DNA of 64,000 nucleotides, taken from NCBI GenBank assembly GCA_008711295.1, contig VUYV01000120.1, positions 1,611,873-1,675,872 on the forward strand, in the 5' to 3' direction. The stretch's first letter is position 1; the number at the start of each line of letters is the position of its first letter. Positions 53,001-64,000 of the stretch are shown here, piece by piece. The notes under the pieces were generated by a model, which was not told the DNA's origin, made no database searches, and saw only the letters and a program-made list of their open reading frames with translations. This DNA is from Anarhynchus alexandrinus. Lineage: Eukaryota; Chordata; Aves; Charadriiformes; Charadriidae. The position numbers and the translations under genes are program-made.

Positions 53001-54435
53001 AAAACATATTATCGCGAATCATCTGACTTCAAAATGGAAATTTTAAAAGGGGAAAAAAGTCTTAAATGTTAACAACACCTATTAAACAAACCAGAGCCTA
53101 TCGTTAGTACAACTACCGCTGTTTTCTGTAATAACTCTGACCTACTTACAAGAGATGAGGTCTGTCCATGAAACAGGATTTGGGGTTTTTTTCTTAATAA
53201 TTAGGTTTTCCCTCTGACCACCTGGTATGCAACCAACTTAGCCTGACAGTACCTAATTTGCAGGGGGAAAGCTGAAGTTAGCAGATTTACTGAAGGTCAG
53301 ATGAAACCACATTTGCTTAAAGAAAACAATTTTTCACTTTTTTAGCCTGGAAGCATCTCAGTCCAGTAACTTAAACCCAAGGCCATTCTTCTGCCCTCCA
53401 AATCGAAGCGTCCCAGCAGGGATGCACGGGGCACCGTATTTGCAGGGCACGCAGACAGTAAGGCACTGGGCTCCATCCAGCCACATGGGCAGCGGAGCTG
53501 AGGGGTTGATGAACATGAAGAGAGTTACACTCCTGTGCCAAAGGCATATTCATTACTGACTCCCCAGAAACCAGGATTGTGCCCCCGATGTCCTTAATGC
53601 ACCGACTGAGCCACCCATTATACACTGGAAAGTCTGGGTTCAAGGTATGGCCCAAAGTAACAAATCTTCACAGCCGGGTGTAAATCCATGCCATGAATCG
53701 ATGACTGTCCAATGCGAACGGCAAAAGTAAAGGAAGAAATCAGGAGCTCTACCAGACCACTCCATTAGGCTCTAGGTCCCTTCTACCTCCAAAATAACAG
53801 GCAACATAATAAAGGCTAAGAAAAAAATGGACATATTCGGGACATTTGGCAATTTGATGGCGATTCCAGTTGGTGACATTTCACAGCCAGCATTTTGCTA
53901 TATTTTGTATACTCGGGAAACAACATGGACACTCTACTTCCTTACCATAGGTGAGCTGAGGGCAGAGGCAGTGAGGCCTTGTTGTTGGAAAGAACAACCT
54001 TGCAAACAAAGCATAGTATACAGAGGAAATGATGCATTTCAGTTATATAAATATACAGAAGATAAGCGGTTCATTCATAACCAAGAAGCTTTCATGTACA
54101 CACATTTATTTTTGGGCAGAATTCCTGTAGTTAAAACAGAAATGCTATAAATACAAAATTTTAGGACTCAGATTACAACACGGAGAATTAAATACCTACA
54201 GTTCCTCTTTCTATATAAACCTACAAAGTTAATCATTGTATAGATTGCTTTTGTCCTCATTTCAGGTTTCTGACAGCCTCCAGAGCTCAGGATGATGACT
54301 TGGTCTCATGAAAGTCACGAGGAAAAAAATTAGATAAATAACGATGTGGGGTTTGTGGGAACCTGAGGCACTTAAATCCCCATCCCTCCAGCTCTATCCC
54401 AAGTGATTCTTTATAAAGACTTAGAACAGGCAAAC

Positions 54436-55178
54436 AGCAATCTCATCAAGTTCAACAAAGAGAATTGCAAAGTCCTGCACCCAGAGATGAATAACCCCAA
54501 GTACTGGTACAGGCTGAGGCCACCCGGTTGGAAAGCAGCTTTGCAGAAAAGGCCTTGGGGGTCCTGGTGGACAACAAGCTGGCCATGAGCCAGCTATGTG
54601 ACCTTGCAGCTAAGAAGGCCAACAGCCTCCAGGGCTGCATAAGGAAGAGCATCTCCAGCATGTCAAGGGAGGTGATCCTTCCTCCTCTCTTCAGCAAGGG
54701 TGGGGCCACATCTGCAGTGCTGGGTCCAGTCCTGGGCTCTCCAGTACAAAAGAAACATGGACATATTGGAATGCATCCAGCAAAGGGCCAAGATGATGGT
54801 TAATGGATTGGAGAATATGTCATATGAGAAGAAATTGAAGGAGCTGGGATTGTTTAGCCTGGAGAAGCTCAGGAAGATCTTACCAATGTGTATAAACACC
54901 TGAAGTGAAGGAGTAAAAAGATGGAGCCAGACTCTTCTTAGCGGTGCCCAGTGAGAGGACAACAGGCAATGGACATGCATTAAGTATTTAAACAGAAAAA
55001 GGTTTTACTGAGAGGGTGGTCAAACACTGGAACAGGTTGCCCAGAGAGGCTGTGGAGTCTCCATCCAACTGGATGCAGCCCTGAGCAACCCGTTGTAGCT
55101 GACCTGCTCTGAGCAGGGCTTGGACTAGATGACTTCCAAAGGTCCCTTCCAACCTCAATGCTCTGTGATTCCATGACT
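54436..55178 (+). mobile_element. CR1 LINE, 5'-truncated, plus strand
   Basis: It encodes, with several frameshifts, the CR1 ORF2 C terminus (LGVLVDNKLAMSQ, KKANSLQGCIRKSISSMSRE, KLKELGLFSLEKL) followed by the 3' part GGTTGCCCAGAGAGGCTGTGG, CAAAGGTCCCTTCCAACCTC and the 3' end CTCTGTGATTCCATGA. It is decayed compared with the copy at 27286, so likely older. Confidence 0.94.
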
Positions 55179-58100
55179 GCCTAGCCAGTTTTTTTTCAAG
55201 TTATTGATGTGTTTTGCAACAGGAAGAGCAGCAAGCTGTATCAACAAACTCCTACCGCTGGAAAAGCTGAATTAATTGCTAGAATCACACCAGCCAGCTG
55301 GAGTAAATGCGAGTTTCTGTTCGAAGGCCTGCCAACGTAAACATTATTGTTACAGAATCTGAGCTCTAGCCGTGGGCTATACGCCAGACTTCTTAATGTG
55401 CCTCAGGAATATAGACATCATTAGCCACAGTATTAGCACCCTGATAAGACCTGCATGTGATAGCAATGGGGGGGACTGGCTGAAATGGTGACTGAGCCTG
55501 TGCTGCAGGCTCCGCTGCACCAAAAGGGCTACGGATGCCTTAGCCCAGCCAGAAAATCATCCTGTGACAAACACGTGCCAGACATAGGAAAGAACTATGA
55601 AGATGGTTACAGTGCACCCAACAGAGAAGCCTGGGAGAGCTGACCTGCTCGTACTCTGGGCAAAACCGTCAGCAACCCCTCGATCCTCCTGTCCGTTGGT
55701 AGTCTTCCACCCGGCCCCTGGATGAGGAGCATTTCATGAACATTGATTTAAACAGAAATATTGTGCTATTCCATGGCTGTAGGTGGAGCAGGAGTGATGG
55801 CCAGGCACCAGAGCAGAAAGAGATGAGGGATAAGCAAGACTGAGCATTGCTGGGAAGGGGTGGGCTGGCAGCCATGCACGTATTTACTGTGGTGGGAGAG
55901 GAAGAGGATGAAGGGGGCAGTTGACTCTTGTTAACACTGCGTGGTGGAATGGGCACAGAGGACTGTGTCATGGGGGACAACCACATTGCTGTGTAGCGGT
56001 TCCCCACCACCATTCAACCTGCCCCGTCCAGCTCCGCAGGCTGGTAGGGGACACTGTCCCAGCCTGAGCATTGGGGTGGAACCATCCAAACCTCTTCATG
56101 CACAGAAAACAGGAACGGAGAGAAAATGGTCCTTCCCTTCCATTTCCTGGTTAAACGATGAGCTGCTTGGTGGAGATAAGGAAGATTTCATTGCAAACCT
56201 TGCCTATTTGGCAAAGGGCTTTTTCAAGCTCCAGTCCCTGGAATACATCTAAACTTTCATTTTTTTCAGACCTAACGATTCCAGAAAAAAAAAAACAATT
56301 TAAATATAATTCCTAAAGACACAAAGATGAGAGCAGTACTCCTCCCGTCTCAAAATCATTTGGCCTAGTTCTAAAGTCCATCACGCAAGTTGGGGGAGGA
56401 GGTGTGCCCAATTATTTACTGAGCATCTGCAGATGAAAATACTATTCTAAATAAAGTACATCAAGTGTATTCAAAAGCCCAACTTTAGGCCTAATAGTGT
56501 GGTCTGTTAGGTCAATCACAGGAAGTTATTTTAACATGAATATGGTTTTAGGTTTTATAGATTTAATTGCGATGCTTGCCTGCCCTCTTCTATACAGAAG
56601 ACATGAAATGAAACAAACTGGAGCTAGGTACTAAGGAATGATTTGTTTTGAAAAACGATTGCGCATTTTTAATCAAGTTTGACAACATGGTTGTTTAAAT
56701 AGACCTGTTCAGGAACAGAATTAATCTTTAGGCTGGCTTTATTTTTCATTTGGTGATACACTATGTCTCTAAGTGTTGAATTATAATTCATTTCTAACCG
56801 TACTGGTGTTCTTGTTGTACACTCAATAAATTAACACCCGAGAAAGGACATCCTCTGCATTTTGTTACTGCTCAAGCAATTTTCACTTCAAACCATGTTA
56901 TTCTTTACTCTTTGCTTTCTTGTCCAGTTCTGCGCATCAGACGTCTATAATTGCCACCCTCCAAATTGGAAATACAGCCTGTTTATTTCTCACATCCAAA
57001 ACAGGAGCGCAAGAATAAAGCTCAACTGAGACAAGCATAATTGTTGTTCACTAGGACAATGCTCCGAGATCCAAACCTAGCAAACTTTGTAAATGTATAT
57101 TTAATTTAAAACACGTTAGTATTTCCATTGACTTTAAATAATATGTTTTAAGTTAAAGCTTCCATAGAAATTCTGATACTTCAAATATGCAATATGCACA
57201 GGCCAAAGAACTTCACTGAATGGAGGTCTGAGCACCTTGCAAGCTGAGCAGGCCTACTACATCAAACGCAACCCTCTTTGTCTTTCAGGAACTAAATTCC
57301 TTTATTGTCTTTATACTGGAATAGACTCAAACTGCAATTTAAGGTTTAAAATGGATAACAGAAATATGACATACATACTAAGTGAAATTTCAGATATAAG
57401 GTTTTCTAATTTGCAAAAAGAGCTTTGCTGGAAGTGGTTCATTCTTAGCAAATTACCTGTGACAAGTCAGAGTTTCACTGATAAGCCTCTCAAACACGCC
57501 AGCTTCTGTTCAGAGGAGTATCTAAAAAACTCCTCATGCCCGTCCTTGATGAAGAACAAGAATTCAATTCAAACTGAAAAGAGGCAGTGCTGGGAGAGGT
57601 TCTGACATTCAGAAAGGGTAGGAGGATAAAAGAGAGAGAAAAATGACAGACTCAGTCTGCACCATTACTAAAATTAGATCATTTCTTTTGTTCTTCTGAA
57701 CCTTCTGCTCTATTTGCCAGGAATCATATTAGCAACAGAAACTGTGAGAATCTGTCCAACCTTATTAGAGAAGCTGGACACAAAGAAATTATGAAAATCC
57801 TTTTTAAATGTACTTGCACATACAAAGAAAAAAAGGCAGAGTTTTAGAATTCTGCAAGACTGGATCAAAACCCATGTCAGAAAAACTGGACATCAAACTA
57901 ACAAAACTTAATTAACAGTATTGCAGTGTGCTGAGCACCAGCACAGAACATGACTTTACCATTTGTGTCTATATATATATATTGTTTTACTACTTAGGAC
58001 AGACCTGGACAGGCTTAAACAGAGGCATGCTCACATGCCCTTCTCAAGAGCAACCAGTCCACCCAAAACTTCCTTTACTGTCTAAGCATACTATTCAATA

Positions 58101-61100
58101 CTGCCACCCAGAAGAGCTGTGAAGGGCCAGCTCTGCGCCTGGGAAGCATTTTGATGGCTGGCAGAGAATCTCTTCCCCATGTGGGAGATTCACCAGCAGA
58201 CCTAATGGTCTGTAATGCTGTAGGAGCAAGTGATGATTCTGGTGTATACTGAGACACCATAGGTGAACTTCTCAATATTGTGGAAATTTCACGTGAGAAT
58301 CTTCACATTGAGATCTTCTGTTGCTGGTCTGCTTTTCTGAAGACACCATTAGAAGCAACAGGTGAGGACTAATTAATACTTTAAGTCAGGCACACAAGGG
58401 AAATGCTCATCCTTGGGTGGTGGGATCAGTCTCCTTCTCTAGCCTGATTTTACTAGAACTGCAGATAATGGCTCTTCCATAGTCTTGTCTATACCCTTAT
58501 GTTTAGGACATCTTTTACGCAGTGGCACAGTGAGTTGGACTCCTGCAGGCTAAGAAGATCCTTGGCCTCCTTCCTCCTGGGGCAAGCAGCCACTAGCCTA
58601 CTTCACAAAAGGCAGCTCATGGCATCATACCACTGCCTTTTCGTCCTTCTTTTGCAGGTACCAGCCCTGCCAGGGGCATCGCTGCTCCGAGTGGATCGAG
58701 GCACTTTATGCAGGACCACTTATCACATGCACTAAGACAGCAGCTCAGACCTGCTGCTGGAGTGACGTTTCCCAATGGCTAATGTTGGCAGCTCTCCACT
58801 TAGTGAGCACCCAACTATCCTCCAGAGACACCTACTTCGCTCTGTTCCCAATCTTGCACAAAGCCGAAATCTCTCACTTAGATCTCTGAATTAATTTTTG
58901 GGGGTCAAGAATACTTTTTTAAGTCATTGCAAAGTTGGATGCCTGATGGCAGAAATCTGAACCCAGTCTTTAACAACTAGCACGTGTGAATATGACCATT
59001 CTTAATTGGGTGAAGTACTCAGGGACATAGGATACACTGCCTTGCATGTAGATGATACAAAATTTAATACTGCTGTGGCAGCTACAAATCGTCCTTAAGC
59101 TCTAGCAGTAAAAGGTTGTATGTCACTGGAGCGGAGTGTCTTGCACACGATCTGTCTCCATTTATAACCACAACATCTGTGTGGCCACAGACTGTGGTAT
59201 AAATGACAACTGTGAAGCCTGTATGGCCACAGGACTGTTACACGCTGTCAAACTAAAGATGCAGAATATCCCACAGTCAATCCGGTGTTGTCACTTGTGA
59301 TTCCAGTAGTACACAAATTTGCGATTTGTAATTCTTTCTCTGTCCCTTTCTCCTCAGATCAGTGATAGATTCTCAAAACACAGCAATTGAAAGAGACTTC
59401 CAAGGCACGTGAGTCTTTCCAAAAACATAAAATATTTAACTAGATTGCTTCCATAATTGAGATGTTTTCAGCATTAAATGCAAGGAGGAAAAAAAAGGAA
59501 AACTTTGCTTTGTTAAACAACAAAAAAGAATTCAGCTCACAGCTCCTGATTTTAAGAATATCCTACACAAACTAAAAGGAAATCTGCAAACAGACTGTTT
59601 TATCTTCCACTGGCAGCAATATTGGAAGAATACAGTTCTCATAAAATCCAAACAATATTACACACTAAACTGATAGGAAATACTTTTATATTGCTTTAAT
59701 GTCCTAATAAATATGTAGGTATCAACTCTAAAATTATTTGAAGTATAATGCTTAGCTGCCATACAGTGAGGGTAGCTGAATGGGAGTTATACTTCAATTG
59801 ATAAAACTCGTGACATGGGTGACTGTTACCCTTGAACTCTTAGTGGTAGCTCAGAACGGTCATCAAAAGCCTTTGCCTTCAAGAAAACATAGGTGTCTTT
59901 CACATGTAGGAATGGGTTACTTTTTCGTAAAGTTATTTTAAAGGGATAAAGTCATCCAGAAAGAAGCAAGCTCCCTAGTATTTCATGTTTTTCTGCCAGC
60001 CTAAGGCCATATTGTCGAAAGGCATTACTTCCAAGGGAGCCATAGAAATGTAGTCATGGATAACACACATCTCGCACACACAGCTTTCCAGAAAGCCACA
60101 CAGATAAACACAGGATGGGTCAGCTATGGAGCACAGAACAAAAAGACTGAGTAAAACGAGGAGTCAGATTTCACTCTGACATCTTTTGTTTGGGAATGCC
60201 AGCTTACAGATCACAATATAGCAATAATTAACTTCGGGCACCAGGAAAAAGAAAATAAATAACTTCCATGATTCAATTTGAAAGTAACCATTTTTTTAAC
60301 CTAGCACTAATTCTCTTTAAAAGAACAATTTCCTAAAAGCTCTGTCTTCCTTAATAATCAGTAAATGCAACAAAGCATCTCTTTCTCCTACTTTTATCCC
60401 TGTATAAAGATGCATTCCAAAAGAAAAATCACTTTTGTTTATCTTTAAAGAGGAGAAAGGTCAGTAAGAAAAATATTTGCTACTTCACGCATGATTCTAA
60501 ACAAAGTAAACCTAAAAAATATGGAAATAGGCAAAATGATCATGTTGGGAGTCGGGACTAATAGCCTTTTCACAAACTAAAAAGAAGCAAGCCAAAAAAC
60601 AAGTTCCAAGTCTGCAAATCATTTATGTATATCTTAATTTTAAGCAGATGAGGAGTCCTATTAATTTCAGTGGGATAGTTCACATGCTTGCAGTTACACA
60701 TTGTGTGATAATCTGCAGAAGGCAGAATTTCCCTAGAACAGTTTACTCTGTTAGCAGGTTTTATCTGACCAAGAAAATTCTTAGAACTCTTAAGAGAAAT
60801 AAATTAGTATGTTCCCTTTTCAAGTAAACAGCTTGGAGTTTGCACTGACTGACATTCTTTTGAGCAAGGGAGAAATCATAGGAAGTGAGGACAGGCAAGA
60901 AGCCTTCTCTGAGTTCTGAAATACAAGCAGCCGAGCTTGCAAAGAAATAAATCTAATGTCTGCTTCCCCCCCTGCAACTGCTATTTAGGATTTACATATT
61001 CCAGAACAGAATCATCATCTTTACAAAATCGTAACTGAACCGGTGAACTGGTACAGGACGAAACTTGTGAACAAAGAGTAAATACCTGTTACAGACCTTT

Positions 61101-62259
61101 AGTGAATTGTACAGAGATGCTATTTACCTTGGAATACCTGTGAGACATACAAATACTTAATTTTAATAGGGTTGCAACAGATACATTTGAAGTACAGGGT
61201 GAATAAATCCTAAGTCAAGGATCCTGAGAAAAGCAGACAGTTTGTTTAAGATACTTGTCTTTGTCTTCCAGCGGGCTGGACTTTAGTATCATTTGTATCA
61301 TTGAACCTCATTTAAAAGAAATTCAGTAAAGGTAAATAAGCATTTTTCATTGCTAGCATTTCCAAGGTTTTACACTGGATAGCCCAATCTAACAGCCTTT
61401 TTATTATCTCCGCAGAATAAAGATTAACAGACCTACAAAAATGTTCTGATGCCCCTGATAAGAATTAAATTGATTACAGTAATTCTTTCAGTCTCTCTAA
61501 AATTCTAAGCGTATGCCTGTGTGTTAAATTTTATTAGGGATTCAGATCAAAACAGATATTACTGTAAGAATTTATATGGTGATTATTATAACGTAGATGG
61601 CAGACATATCCATGCCTTGGTGCTCTAATGAATACAGCGAGTAATACATTTTAGTATTATTAGATATAAATTATATTAAGCATGCTCACTTTATTATATA
61701 TTGACAGTGTTTAATGGGTGTAATGTGAAGTGGTAAGTAGTATTGCAGTATTTGGGTTTACATTTCAATTTGTCAGTGAATGCTCAAGTTTATCTAACCT
61801 AAAAGAAAACTGAGAATGCATTTTCCTCTACCTGAGGCTAGAATCAGTGTTCTCACCTCCAATTAGTAAAACACAGAAAGACCATTACCATTCAAGATTA
61901 AGGAAATGTTTAACAGTATTTTAGTATCATGTCAGAATGCTGTGGATTGAGTATTTGTGCTACACGTTTTCATATAGTACTAGAATGTTGTGTATTGAAC
62001 ATTAACATTAAATGTTGTAATAATTAAAGAAGCAGACTGATTTATTTTTATTATTATTTTATTTATTTTATTTTGCAGTTTTGTTGATGAGGGAAGACTA
62101 TGGAAAGGACTAAAAAAAAGCCATGAAAAGAACACCTCTGACATTTCCATGCCAGCTCTAGAAGAGGGACGGAAACAGACTTGAGGAAACCAAAGCCATT
62201 TGGGTGATGAATTCGTCAGCTGAAGAGGGACCAAGCCCCCCGAAGCTGCGCTGCTGGCA
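55179..62259. other. Intergenic DNA upstream of CpG island
   Basis: AT-rich sequence with no recognisable exon or named repeat. Base composition changes sharply to GC-rich near 62220. Confidence 0.6.
57970..57982. repeat. (TA)n microsatellite
   Basis: A short TATATATATATA run. Confidence 0.8.
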
Positions 62260-62743
62260 GGGGGGGACAGGGACCCATGTGGACTGAGGGGCCGCAGGAG
62301 GCACAGCACAGGCCCCGGCCCAGGGCCGGCCATGGCAGCCACAGGCCTCACTGCGGACTGAGGGATTTCCTTCACCCCTCTCTCTCCTTCTCCTTCGCTT
62401 CGGGAAGCTGCTGCCAGGCCGCAGCTAGAGAGATGCCTCACCCCTAATTTTACAACAGAAGGACGACGGTTATGTGCGGAAAGCACAGCTGTAGAAACCC
62501 GTGCGCTCCTGAGGGAAGCCCGGGCGGGGGACCGCCGGGCTCGGGGCGCCTGCCTGCCGCGGGGGAGCGGGAGAGCAGTCAGTCCCTACGCCTATCGCCG
62601 CCGCTCGCAGCTTTTGTCCCGAGCCCGCTAAAGAGACGCCCGGAGAAGCCACCCGCTACCGCTCCGCTGGCCGGGACCATTCCCCGCAGGCAGCGGGGAT
62701 CCCCGCGGCGTCTCACCGCCGCCGCCGGCTGCCTCGGGTGGGT

Positions 62744-62754
62744 AAAATGGCGGC
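62744..62754 (+). promoter_or_regulatory. YY1-type element AAAATGGCGGC
   Basis: AAAATGGCGGC closely matches the YY1 core (ATGGCGGC) often found just downstream of CpG-island starts. Its ATG also opens a 28-codon frame (62747-62833), which would be an upstream ORF if transcription begins before it. Confidence 0.55.
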
Positions 62755-62849
62755 GGTGGCCGAGGGGAGGGAAGAGGGGGCGGGGAGAGGAGGGGGCCGC
62801 CGCGGCGAGGCCGGGCCTAACGGCCGCTGTTAGCCGCCGCCTACACCTT

Positions 62850-63092
62850 ATCCCCCCTCCTAGCCGTCCTTAGCAGCAGCAGTCAGCGGGGCCGGGGCGG
62901 AGGGGCCCCGCCGGCGGGGAGGAGCGGGCGACCGCGGCCTGCGCCGTTCACGCTCCCTCAGGACAGCCCTGGGGCGGGAGGGGGGAGCGCTCCGCCATCC
63001 TCCCTCCTCCTCCTCCCGCCGCAGGCTCAGCCCCGTTCCCCTTCTCCCCCCGCCCCGCAAAGCCCCTGACCTACTCCGAGCCCGGGCCAGAG
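62850..63092 (+). other. Possible alternative first exon ending at donor 63093
   Basis: GGCCAGAG/GTAGGTGC is a strong plus-strand splice donor inside the CpG island. The start is not defined by the sequence and is given only approximately. It would be non-coding. Confidence 0.3.
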
Positions 63093-63099
63093 GTAGGTG

Positions 63100-63901
63100 C
63101 CCGCCTTGCAGAGGCTCTTTACCGCGGCTGCCTCTCGCCGGCCCCGGCCGTTTGCCGCAGGGGTGCAGCCACCCACCGGCCGGCTTCCTCCCGGGGGGCG
63201 GCAGCCGCCGGGGCGCCGCGGGACCCTCCACTGGAGCAGGCAGAGGCGCCGGGGCCTCCCCGAAGCGTGGAGGCGGCGGGGCGGGGGAGGCAGCGCGTCC
63301 CGCCTGGCTCTGCCTGACCGGCGTTACCCTCCCCCGAGTCTGCCCACCGGCCGTGCCTCGGCGGGCCCGGTGGCTGCCCGGCTTCCCTTCCCCTGCGGAG
63401 TGAAAAAACAGCAGAGGCTTATTTTGGGTCGCTTGGTTGATTGTTTACGTTCCTGCCGAAGAGCCGGCGGAGAGGTGGCTGGCTAGGAAGTGTGGTGGCT
63501 CCTGGTGGGAGCTCACATCTGGTGCGGTGCAGAGGTGTCTCGGGGAGGAGGTGGTGAGCCGCCCTTCCCGAAGTGGCCCCGGGACACTCTTCCCATAACT
63601 GGGGCTCGTCAGCCTTAAATGCTTTGTCCCCGGTCTCACTGGGGGATGGCTTCGATGCCGTGGAGGAGAGGGCCCCCAGCCTGGTCCATGAGGCCTCCTG
63701 GGTCGGAAGCTGGCCTGCAGCACAGCTGAATGACCATGGAGCGGAGGTGTGGGTGTCGGGGCACACAGGTGGGCAGGGGGTGCCTCGGGGTTTGCCCGGA
63801 GAAGGGCTGTCCGCAGCTCCCCCCGTGCCTCCCACCTGCGCTCGCAGGTGGTTTGTGACCGTTACTTAGTCTCGTGCGAAAAGACCTCGAAGACCACCGA
63901 G
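63100..63901 (+). other. Probable 5' non-coding exon (PCNX4) ending at donor 63902
   Basis: CACCGAG/GTAAGTATTTTT is a full consensus donor at the downstream edge of the island, where AT-rich intron-like DNA begins. The exon would run from an undefined start in the island to 63901. Upstream ATGs have no conserved product that I recognise, consistent with a 5' untranslated exon; the coding start would lie beyond the window. Confidence 0.5.
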
Positions 63902-64000
63902 GTAAGTATTTTTAAGCCTTATGCGCTTCGGCGGCTTAGACGGCTGAGAGCTGTACACCTCTTCTCCTGTAATCTGCTTGAAGTAAAACCAGAGTGCACT

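Larger units (their letters stand above)
32845..54435. other. Intergenic DNA between LRRC9 relic and next gene
   Basis: About 21.6 kb of AT-rich sequence with no exon chain that I can support. Open frames here are short and lack splice sites in phase or family motifs. Candidate poly-A signals occur (for example AATAAA near 33443), but none can be tied to a gene. GC-richer patches at 47470-47830 and 39400-40110 are discussed under findings. I see no tRNA, rRNA or CRISPR. Confidence 0.6.
62475..63480. promoter_or_regulatory. CpG-island promoter, probably of PCNX4
   Basis: About 1 kb of very GC-rich, CpG-dense DNA in an otherwise AT-rich window, the only such island, with GC-rich shoulders from about 62220 to 63900. 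It contains GC boxes (GGGGGCGGGG at 62776-62785 and CCCCCCGCCCCGC at 63046-63058), several CCGCCGCC runs and a YY1-type site, with no TATA box, as expected of a housekeeping promoter with dispersed starts. The assignment to PCNX4 is from synteny only: PCNX4 follows LRRC9 in the same direction in other vertebrates. A bidirectional promoter is possible. Confidence 0.8.

Noticed and set aside
53560..53640. tRNA-like A box (GGCTCAGTCGGT) on the minus strand
   Set aside because: No matching B box (GGTTCGA) at the right distance and no cloverleaf with a proper acceptor stem.
61980..62486. 168-codon minus-strand frame starting in the CpG island
   Set aside because: It runs from GC-rich into AT-rich DNA with low-complexity product (KINKIIIKIN), with no motif or splice support.
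62472..63486. Several Arg/Pro/Gly-rich frames of 80-133 codons in the CpG island
   Set aside because: Long frames are expected by chance in very GC-rich DNA; the products are low-complexity in all frames.

Overview
This is vertebrate nuclear DNA and almost certainly from a bird. The evidence is several CR1 (chicken repeat 1) LINE fragments with the typical 3' terminal repeat (ATAGAATCATAGAATGG on the plus strand for reverse copies), a solo retroviral LTR inside one of them, an AT-rich background with short microsatellites, and one strong CpG island. There are no prokaryotic-type genes. Almost all open frames over 60 codons are chance frames or antisense of exons and repeats.

Positions 1-32844 hold the plus-strand remains of LRRC9 (leucine-rich repeat containing 9). 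Reading short exon-like blocks between AG acceptors and GT donors gives about 16 blocks, 15 of which follow the order of the mammalian LRRC9 protein as I remember it, from the middle of the protein to near its C terminus. Several blocks are open and well kept (8010-8128, 9109-9379, 10553-10647, 11100-11291, 12823-12960, 20668-20807). Others carry in-frame stops (168, 198, 4118, 6970, 16165, 18565, 24465, 26915, 32707), frameshifts (about 6933, 19703, 24753, 32080), a lost splice donor (11292) and missing segments. I read this as a unitary pseudogene in this lineage, not a retrocopy, because the introns are kept.

The introns contain four CR1 pieces. The largest (27286-28667, minus strand) is split by a 649-bp solo LTR with TG...CA ends, imperfect terminal inverted repeats and a 5-bp target duplication GGGCC.

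From 32845 to about 62200 I see no convincing gene: AT-rich intergenic DNA with one plus-strand CR1 fragment (54436-55178), microsatellites and a few unexplained GC-richer patches.

From about 62260 to 63901 there is a CpG-island promoter with GC boxes, a YY1-type AAAATGGCGGC element and two strong plus-strand splice donors (63093 and 63902). In other vertebrates the gene after LRRC9 in the same orientation is PCNX4 (pecanex-like 4), so this is most likely the PCNX4 promoter and 5' non-coding exon. No PCNX4 coding exon lies inside the window. Homology statements rest on remembered family sequence and reading by eye; no search was run.
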